Below are positions 26,443 to 31,137 of a DNA stretch of 31,137 nt, piece by piece. Location: the NCBI GenBank assembly GCA_004557125.1, contig SFET01000040.1, positions 1 to 31,137 of the forward strand, in the 5' to 3' direction. The translations under genes were made by a program, and so were the position numbers. The notes beneath the pieces were generated by a model, which saw nothing but the letters and a program-made list of their open reading frames with translations, ran no database searches and was not told the DNA's origin. The stretch's first letter is position 1; each line of letters opens with the position of its first letter. Source of the stretch: Clostridiales bacterium. GTDB taxonomy: Bacteria; Bacillota; Clostridia; Christensenellales; Aristaeellaceae.

Positions 26443-27496
26443 GGCGCGCATGCGCGAAAAGGCAGACGCGCTGCGTAAGCGTGAACACGCCCGCATCCTG
26501 GCGGTGGAGTCCTCCTGCGACGAGACGGCCATCGCCATCGTGGACGACGGCCGCATCGAGCGCGCCAACGCCATCGCCAGCCAGATCGATGTGCACGCCC
26601 TCTACGGCGGCGTGGTGCCGGAGATCGCCAGCCGCATGCACGTGGAGGCCATCGATCCGCTGCTGGAAATGGCGCTTTCCCAGGCGAACTGCACGCTGGA
26701 GGACATCGACGCCATCGCCGTCACCTATGGCCCCGGCCTGGTGGGCGCGCTGCTCACCGGGGTGAGCTGGGCCAAGTCCCTGGCCTACGCCCGGGAGCTG
26801 CCGCTGATCCCCGTCAACCACATCGAGGGCCACGTCAGCGCGAACTACGTCGCCCATCCCGATTTGGAGCCGCCGTTTGTCTGCCTGGTCGCTTCCGGCG
26901 GACACAGCCACATCGTGGCGGTGGATCACTACGGCCAGTACCGGCTCATCGGCCAGACCACCGACGATGCGGCGGGCGAGGCCTTCGACAAGGTCGCCCG
27001 TGTGCTGAGCATTCCCTATCCCGGCGGGCCGCTGCTGGACAGGCTGGCGGACGAGGGCGACGATCGCGCCTACAAGTTCCCCCGCCCCCACACCGAGGGC
27101 AAGTACGACTTCTCCTTCAGCGGCCTCAAGACCGCCGTCATCAACCAGGCCCACAACCTGCGCCAGCAGGGGCTGGAGATCGACGCGAAGGACTTCGCCG
27201 CCTCCTTCCGTAGGAGCGTGGTGGATCTTCTGGTGGACAAGACGCTGCTGGCCGCGCAGGATACGGGTGCAAGGAAGCTCACCGTGGCGGGCGGCGTTGC
27301 GGCCAATTCCCTGCTGCGCAGCGAGCTGATGCGCAGGGGAGAGAAGGCGGGATTTCAGGTGTTCATGCCGCCCAAGCGTCTGTGCACCGACAACGCCGTG
27401 ATGATCGGCGCGGCGGGCTTTTACAGCCTCATGGCGGGGGATCTGGCCCAGCTGAGCCTGAACGCCCTGCCGTCGCTGCAGATGTTCCAGAATTGA
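26423..27496 (+). CDS. tsaD: tRNA N6-adenosine threonylcarbamoyltransferase TsaD
   Basis: The catalytic subunit that transfers threonylcarbamoyl to A37 of ANN-decoding tRNAs. It is 357 residues of the ASKHA fold. It shows ILAVESSCDETAIAIVD near the N-terminus, the metal-binding histidines in VNHIEGH, SGGHSHIV, and GGVAANSLLR and CTDNAVMIG near the C-terminus. The ATG at 26423 has AGAGGA 6-7 nt upstream and overlaps the DUF1461 gene by 20 nt. The first 23 residues (a basic, Arg/Lys/Glu-rich helix) precede the usual family start and form an N-terminal extension. Partner genes tsaB and tsaE are not in the window. Confidence 0.96.
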   Translation: MKPLSYEARMREKADALRKREHARILAVESSCDETAIAIVDDGRIERANAIASQIDVHALYGGVVPEIASRMHVEAIDPLLEMALSQANCTLEDIDAIAVTYGPGLVGALLTGVSWAKSLAYARELPLIPVNHIEGHVSANYVAHPDLEPPFVCLVASGGHSHIVAVDHYGQYRLIGQTTDDAAGEAFDKVARVLSIPYPGGPLLDRLADEGDDRAYKFPRPHTEGKYDFSFSGLKTAVINQAHNLRQQGLEIDAKDFAASFRRSVVDLLVDKTLLAAQDTGARKLTVAGGVAANSLLRSELMRRGEKAGFQVFMPPKRLCTDNAVMIGAAGFYSLMAGDLAQLSLNALPSLQMFQN

Positions 27497-27513
27497 AATC
27501 AGACTCCGGTCGG

Positions 27514-27548
27514 AAACGGAGGCGTTACAGCTTGCGACGCCTCCGTTT
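27514..27548 (+). terminator. Terminator after tsaD
   Basis: A perfect 12-bp stem (27514-27525 with 27537-27548) with an 11-nt loop, followed by TTC and then TATTTTTGG. It ends the DUF1461-tsaD transcript. Confidence 0.85.
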
Positions 27549-27648
27549 TCATGTATTTTTGGCAGGACGGCGGCAGTTCCTCCGTGGAACGACATAACGT
27601 ATAATTTAAAAACATATACATGAAATAGTTTTGTAACAAATATACACG

Positions 27649-27917
27649 TTATCGACACAAAATGAGGGGAAAACAGGCGGTGGAAAACCGGCCTGATGTG
27701 TGGATAAACCGGGCAATTGGACAAAAATTGGACAGAAAAAACACACGAAGCGCATAAAAACCGACCGGGTTTGATTTTGGTGTGTTCAAAATAAACTGAA
27801 GTCTGTGGAAAGCGAGTATTCAGAAAGCGCAATTCTGTGGATAACTTGGGAAAACTCCCGGAAAGCCCGTGGATTGGGGATTTTTTCTGTGGATAACCGT
27901 GTGGAAAATGTGGATTG
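27649..27917. promoter_or_regulatory. Cluster of DnaA boxes
   Basis: Three exact copies of TGTGGATAA (the complement of the DnaA box TTATCCACA) lie at 27699-27707, 27836-27844 and 27888-27896, all in one orientation. One-mismatch sites are TTATCGACA at 27649-27657 (opposite orientation) and TGTGGAAAA at 27900-27908. Weaker sites are TGTGGATTG at 27909-27917 and TGTGGAAAG at 27804-27812. The last three sites are head-to-tail at short spacing. DnaA binding is inferred from the established consensus. Confidence 0.75.
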
Positions 27918-28018
27918 ATCCCCGGTTTTCTGAATTGTTCATACACAGAGAGGAAGTGAAATATACAGTCGGGCGGGGTTCGACAAAGCAATATTTTACA
28001 AAAAGTTACGCAATTTGC

Positions 28019-28047
28019 TTGTTTGGAAACAATTCTTCTGATATACT
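28019..28047 (+). promoter_or_regulatory. Promoter of the mrnC-rlmB-yacP-sigH operon
   Basis: TTGTTT (28019-28024), a 17-bp spacer and TATACT (28042-28047) with TGA as an extended -10. It lies about 70 bp before mrnC and about 100 bp after the last DnaA-like box. Confidence 0.6.
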
Positions 28048-28115
28048 GATAGCGTGTAAAATGGGTAAAATGTGTGAAAGCCGACGATGCTCGGTTTTTC
28101 GCCGAAGGAGCTGCA

Positions 28116-28517
28116 ATGGAAGTCGCTTTCGAACACAATTCGCTGCCGGGATCGCTGGAGCTGGCCTACATGGGCGATGCGATCTACGAACTCTACGTGC
28201 GCCGCGCCCTGGTGCGAAAGGGCGGCCGGGTGCAGAGCATGCACCGCGAGGCCGTGAAGCGGGTGTGTGCCCACGCCCAAGCGGAGGCGTTCGGACGCAT
28301 TGAGGGGGAACTGACGGAGGCGGAGGCCGGCGTGGCGCGCCGGGCGCGCAACGTCCATCAGAACCCGCCGCGCAGCGCAAGTCCCGCGGAATATCACCGG
28401 GCCACCGCGCTGGAGGCGCTGATCGGCTATCTCTATCTCACCGGTCAGCAGGCCCGCATGGAAGAATTGATCCGGAAGGCGCTTCCGGAGGATACGGAGG
28501 ATGCCGATGCGAAATGA
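28116..28517 (+). CDS. mrnC: Mini-ribonuclease III
   Basis: A 133-residue RNase III catalytic domain without a dsRNA-binding domain. In Bacillota it matures the 23S rRNA ends. The signature LAYMGDAIYELYVR carries D21 and E25, and RARNVHQN and ALEALIGYLYL follow with the second acidic cluster. ATG 28116 is used because GAAGGAG lies 5 nt upstream; a GTG at 28074 would add 14 residues with no similarity. Gene order with rlmB, yacP and sigH matches other Bacillota. The 3' end overlaps rlmB by 11 nt. Confidence 0.93.
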   Translation: MEVAFEHNSLPGSLELAYMGDAIYELYVRRALVRKGGRVQSMHREAVKRVCAHAQAEAFGRIEGELTEAEAGVARRARNVHQNPPRSASPAEYHRATALEALIGYLYLTGQQARMEELIRKALPEDTEDADAK

Positions 28518-29634
28518 GGATCGCCGCGACGGCGGCTATCGTGGAAACAGGGATATGAAGGGCGCGGCCCGCAGGACCTATCCGGTGCGGGAGGACGGAG
28601 AAAACATCGCACATCGCGGTGGATATTCTGACCGGGACGGTGGAAATTCTGCACATCGCGGTGGAAAAGCTGAGCGCGACGGTGGATATGCCGCCAATCG
28701 CGGTGGAAAACCCGGTCGCAGCGGCGGGCCCCGCGTGGGTGCGATCTATGACAATGTGCCCCGTGCGCAGCGCGTGGATGCGGCGGAGGATGTGCAGGCT
28801 TCGGCCGGCGTGCCCCAGATGCGTCGGGGGGATGCGGCCCGCATGCAGCGCGCCGCAGTTCCCGACAGGCAGTTGCCCGGAGAAGCGCCGCTTGCCAAGC
28901 CGGAGGAGAACGAGAACCTGCTGGTGGGCCGCAATCCCATCCGAGAGGCGCTCAAGTCCGGCCGACCGGTGGAGAAGCTGCTGGTGGCCCAGGGCGATCT
29001 CTCCGGCGCGGCCAGGGACATCATCCGCATGGCGCGGGACGCGGGTGCGGTGGTGCAGACGGTGGATCGCAGCCGCCTGGATCAGATTTATCCGGCCCAT
29101 CAGGGCATGCTGGCCTATGTGGCGGCAGTGGCGTACAGGAGCGTGGACGACATCTTCGATCTTGCGGCGCAGCGGGGTGAGGATCCGTTCATCGTCATCC
29201 TGGACGGCGTGACCGATCCCCACAATCTGGGCGCGATCATCCGCTCGGCGGAGTGTGCGGGCGCCCACGGCGTGATTCTGCCGGAGCGGCGCGCGGCGGG
29301 GCTTGGCCCGGCTGCGGCGAAGGCTGCGGCGGGGGCGCTGGATTGCCTGCCCATCGCCCGGGTGAAGAACCTGAACCGCACCATCGACGAGCTGAAGGAG
29401 CGCGGCGTGTGGGTGATCGGCACGGCCATGGACGGCGAGGACGCGCTTTCGGCGGATCTCACCGGGCCGGTGGCGCTGGTGATCGGCTCGGAGGGCGAGG
29501 GCATCTCCCATCTGACGCTTCAAAAGTGCGACCGCACGCTGACCCTTCCCATGAAGGGGCGCATCGAGTCGCTGAACGCATCTGTGGCGGCGGGCATCCT
29601 GATGTACGAGATCGTCCGCGCCCGGGTGAAGTGA
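28507..29634 (+). CDS. rlmB: SpoU/TrmH family 23S rRNA 2'-O-methyltransferase with RGG-rich N-terminus
   Basis: A 375-residue RNA ribose methyltransferase, likely modifying 23S rRNA G2251-equivalent. The SpoU knot motifs are intact: DPHNLGAIIRSAECAGAHG, VIGSEGEGISHL and LPMKGRIESLNASVAAGI. A substrate-binding domain begins near residue 135 (LLVGRNPIREAL). The first 130 residues are unusual: Arg/Gly/Asp-rich, with three 14-residue repeats around HRGG/NRGG followed by a disordered stretch. ATG 28507 is chosen because GGAGG ends 6 nt upstream, whereas the ATG at 28501 directly abuts it. The gene overlaps mrnC by 11 nt and the yacP start overlaps its stop (GTGA). Confidence 0.93.
   Translation: MRNEDRRDGGYRGNRDMKGAARRTYPVREDGENIAHRGGYSDRDGGNSAHRGGKAERDGGYAANRGGKPGRSGGPRVGAIYDNVPRAQRVDAAEDVQASAGVPQMRRGDAARMQRAAVPDRQLPGEAPLAKPEENENLLVGRNPIREALKSGRPVEKLLVAQGDLSGAARDIIRMARDAGAVVQTVDRSRLDQIYPAHQGMLAYVAAVAYRSVDDIFDLAAQRGEDPFIVILDGVTDPHNLGAIIRSAECAGAHGVILPERRAAGLGPAAAKAAAGALDCLPIARVKNLNRTIDELKERGVWVIGTAMDGEDALSADLTGPVALVIGSEGEGISHLTLQKCDRTLTLPMKGRIESLNASVAAGILMYEIVRARVK
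28611..28736 (+). repeat. Three 42-bp tandem repeats in the rlmB N-terminal region
   Basis: The core ACATCGCGGT recurs at 28611 and 28653, with a variant at 28695, a 42-bp period. The units encode 14-residue RGG-type modules that continue into a Gly/Arg-rich tail. Confidence 0.8.
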
Positions 29635-30173
29635 GGCGCGCGGAGGCCGGGCCGCGCAGGCGGATTCTGATCGTGGACGGCTACAACGTCATCAACGTGC
29701 GCAAGCCCGTGCGGGAGAGCCTGCAGCTGGAGGACGCGCGGCGCAAGCTGACCGACCGGCTGCACGACTACGCGGGCTATTCCGGCCAGCAGATCATATT
29801 GGTGTACGACGCCTGGCTGTCGGATCGCATGCAGCGCAGCGTGGAGAACCGGGACATGCTTCAAGTGGTGTTCACCATGAAGGGCGAGACGGCGGACTGC
29901 TACATCGAGCGCCTGTGCGACGAGCTGGCGGAGGACATCTCCCTGCGGCGCGCTCAGGTGCGGGTGGCCACGTCGGACGGCGTGGAGCAGACCGTGGTGC
30001 TGGGCCGCGGCGCGGAGCGGCTCTCCTCGCGGGAGCTGCTGCTGGAGATGGACATGGCGCAGCAGGCCCGGGGCGGGCATGTACGCAGCTCCGGCGGACG
30101 CAAGTCCACGGTGGCCGACCGGCTGCCGGAGGACGTGCTTGCAAAGCTGGAGCGCATGCGCAGGGAACAATGA
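29631..30173 (+). CDS. yacP: NYN domain ribonuclease-like protein YacP
   Basis: A 180-residue protein of the YacP/DUF901 NYN-domain family, PIN-like nucleases of RNA turnover. It begins with ILIVDGYNVIN, with the first catalytic Asp at residue 16, and continues with LVYDAWLSD, GETADCYIERLCDEL and VATSDGVEQ, which supply the other acidic and polar residues. The GTG start at 29631 overlaps the rlmB TGA (GTGA), which implies translational coupling; no later start would keep the first strand. Nuclease activity is inferred from the fold. Confidence 0.9.
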   Translation: MRRAEAGPRRRILIVDGYNVINVRKPVRESLQLEDARRKLTDRLHDYAGYSGQQIILVYDAWLSDRMQRSVENRDMLQVVFTMKGETADCYIERLCDELAEDISLRRAQVRVATSDGVEQTVVLGRGAERLSSRELLLEMDMAQQARGGHVRSSGGRKSTVADRLPEDVLAKLERMRREQ

Positions 30174-30186
30174 ATCGGAGGGACCG

Positions 30187-30804
30187 ATGACCAGACAGGA
30201 TTTTGAAAACATGCCGGATGAGGCGATCGTGAAGCTGGCCCAGGAGTCGGACGGCGCGGCGCTGGAATATCTGCTGAACAAGTACAAGAACTTCGTGCGC
30301 ACCAAGGCCCGCAGCTACTTCCTCATCGGCGCGGACCACGAGGACATCGTGCAGGAGGGCATGATCGGCCTGTACAAGGCGATCCGGGATTACCGCGAGG
30401 AAAAGCTCAAGTCCTTCCGCGCCTTTGCCGAGCTGTGCATCACGCGGCAGATCATCACCGCCATCAAGACCGCCACGCGCCAGAAGCACATACCGCTGAA
30501 CAATTACGTCTCGCTGAACCGGCCTATCTACGACGAGGATTCTGACCGAACGCTCCTGGACGTCATCACCGAGGAGACTCCCTCCAATCCGGAGGAGATG
30601 CTCATCGACCGGGAGGACCTCTCCGTCATCGAGGGCCGCATCGGTCAGATGCTCTCCGACCTGGAGAAGGAGGTGCTGGTGCGCTACATGGAGGGCAAGA
30701 GCTATGTGGAAATCTCCGAGGAAATGGGCCGCCACGTGAAGTCCATTGACAACGCCCTGCAGCGCATCAAGCGCAAATTGCTGAAATATCTGGAGACAAA
30801 ATAG
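30187..30804 (+). CDS. sigH: RNA polymerase sigma factor SigH (Spo0H type)
   Basis: A 205-residue sigma-70 family factor. Region 2 is visible from LEYLLNKYKNFVRTKARSYF through DHEDIVQEGMIGLYKAIRDY to FRAFAELCITRQIITAI. Region 4 is at the C-terminus (LSDLEKEVLVRYMEGKSYVEISEEMG). In Bacillota SigH turns on early sporulation and competence genes. The start ATG 30187 has GGAGGG 4-5 nt upstream. The order yacP-sigH is the same as in B. subtilis, which supports the Spo0H call over other group 3 sigma factors. Whether this organism sporulates is not shown by the window. Confidence 0.93.
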   Translation: MTRQDFENMPDEAIVKLAQESDGAALEYLLNKYKNFVRTKARSYFLIGADHEDIVQEGMIGLYKAIRDYREEKLKSFRAFAELCITRQIITAIKTATRQKHIPLNNYVSLNRPIYDEDSDRTLLDVITEETPSNPEEMLIDREDLSVIEGRIGQMLSDLEKEVLVRYMEGKSYVEISEEMGRHVKSIDNALQRIKRKLLKYLETK

Positions 30805-30808
30805 CATT

Positions 30809-30825
30809 GTCCGCAATCTGCGGAC
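30809..30825 (+). terminator. Weak hairpin after sigH
   Basis: A 7-bp stem (30809-30815 with 30819-30825) and 3-nt loop directly after the sigH stop. There is no T-run, so it is a weak candidate terminator. Confidence 0.4.
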
Positions 30826-30864
30826 GCATAATGTGATTCTAAACGGGGAAATTACAATTCATGG

Positions 30865-30893
30865 TTGACAAACGCGGCGTTTTCCTTTAAAAT
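30865..30893 (+). promoter_or_regulatory. Strong promoter of tRNA-Gly and tuf
   Basis: A consensus TTGACA (30865-30870), 17-bp spacer and TAAAAT (30888-30893), about 35 bp before the tRNA. It fits a highly expressed translation transcript. Confidence 0.85.
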
Positions 30894-30900
30894 ATGTGCT

Positions 30901-30920
30901 GTATGACGGCGTATGACGGC
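30901..30920 (+). repeat. 10-bp tandem duplication before the tRNA
   Basis: GTATGACGGC occurs twice in a row, just upstream of the tRNA 5' end in the expected leader or initiation region. Confidence 0.8.
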
Positions 30921-30928
30921 GGGAACGC

Positions 30929-31002
30929 GCGGGTGTAGCTCAATGGCAGAGCTCCAGCTTCCCAAGCTGATCACGTGGGTTCGATTCCCATCACCCGCTC
31001 CA
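30929..31002 (+). tRNA. tRNA-Gly (anticodon CCC)
   Basis: A full cloverleaf of 74 nt. The acceptor stem GCGGGTG pairs with CACCCGC (30992-30998), then discriminator T and encoded CCA. The D-arm is GCTC/GAGC, the anticodon loop is TTCCCAA giving CCC, and the T-loop is TTCGATT. The first anticodon-stem pair is a C-A mismatch. It reads GGG codons, in keeping with a GC-rich genome. It is co-transcribed with tuf. Confidence 0.95.
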
Positions 31003-31040
31003 TACGAAACTCATTTTGATTTTGTTGGGAGGAGTTCACA

Positions 31041-31137
31041 ATGGCAAAGGCAAAGTTTGAGCGCACGAAGCCTCATGTAAACATCGGAACGATTGGTCAC
31101 GTTGACCACGGCAAGACCACGCTGACCGCGGCGATCA
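31041..31137 (+). CDS. tuf: Elongation factor Tu (3' partial)
   Basis: The first 32 codons of EF-Tu, which delivers aminoacyl-tRNA to the ribosome. The protein starts [16 protein letters not shown] and contains the G1 GTP-binding loop [18 protein letters not shown] ribosome binding site lies upstream. The gene continues past the window end. It is 38 bp downstream of the tRNA-Gly CCA, with no promoter between. Confidence 0.98.

Larger units (their letters stand above)
27497..28115. other. Long AT-rich intergenic region with DnaA-box cluster
   Basis: A 619-bp gap without a plausible gene. It holds the tsaD terminator, a very AT-rich stretch (13 G/C in the 60 bases 27601-27660), the DnaA-box cluster and the mrnC promoter. 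Codon-like structure is absent and base composition differs clearly from the flanking genes. Confidence 0.8.

Noticed and set aside
27600..27960. Chromosomal origin of replication
   Set aside because: DnaA boxes and an AT-rich stretch are present, but dnaA, dnaN and a change of gene orientation are not. Kept as a DnaA-binding cluster rather than called oriC.
27869..28303. A plus-strand frame running from the DnaA-box region into mrnC
   Set aside because: It has no ribosome binding site, is low in similarity to any family, and runs out of frame through the clear mrnC gene.

Overview
The window looks like chromosomal DNA from a high-GC member of the Clostridia (Bacillota), probably a gut anaerobe. 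The block mrnC-rlmB-yacP-sigH followed by tuf is the Bacillota gene order. Purine-rich Shine-Dalgarno sites, a sortase with a cell-wall-anchored MucBP-type protein, and SigH all fit a Gram-positive cell. A bile salt hydrolase, a flavodiiron O2/NO scavenger and a siroheme/ferredoxin reductase fit an anaerobe in the intestine. I cannot assign a genus; a Christensenellales- or Oscillospirales-like lineage is only a guess.

Layout. 1-1803 (+): end of a repeat-rich surface protein with a VPKTG anchor, then a class B-type sortase. 1865-7718 (-): a response regulator with a SARP-like C-terminus, a flavodiiron-flavin reductase-rubredoxin fusion, and the potassium uptake pair trkA-trkH coupled by an ATGA overlap. 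8033-8983 (+): an orphan sugar-binding-like protein. 9085-11050 (-): bile salt hydrolase and a DegV lipid-binding protein. 11276-11860 (+): a DUF1836 regulator divergent from degV. 11950-15635 (-): a siroheme reductase, then an nnr operon (NAD(P)HX repair, an unknown protein, a metallo-beta-lactamase-fold hydrolase). 15839-21064 (+): a MoxR-DUF58-transglutaminase-unknown membrane operon. 21167-25380 (+): secA and prfB. 25684-27496 (+): a DUF1461 membrane protein and tsaD. 28116-30804 (+): mrnC-rlmB-yacP-sigH, closely packed or overlapping. 30929-31137 (+): tRNA-Gly(CCC) and the start of tuf behind one strong promoter.

The most unusual DNA is non-coding. The gap between tsaD and mrnC (27497-28115) starts with a very AT-rich stretch and holds three exact DnaA boxes (TGTGGATAA) plus near matches within about 270 bp, with no dnaA gene nearby and no change of gene orientation. 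prfB is flanked by two different composite inverted-repeat modules (about 23964-24172 and 25395-25645) that look like mobile or high-copy intergenic elements. prfB itself is one continuous frame without the usual programmed frameshift.

Other points of interest are an RGG-rich repeat tail on RlmB, a substrate-binding protein with neither lipobox nor transporter, a stand-alone siroheme reductase, and recurring TGN-extended -10 promoters. No CRISPR array, rRNA, prophage or transposase was seen. I found no obviously new multi-gene defence or biosynthetic system here.
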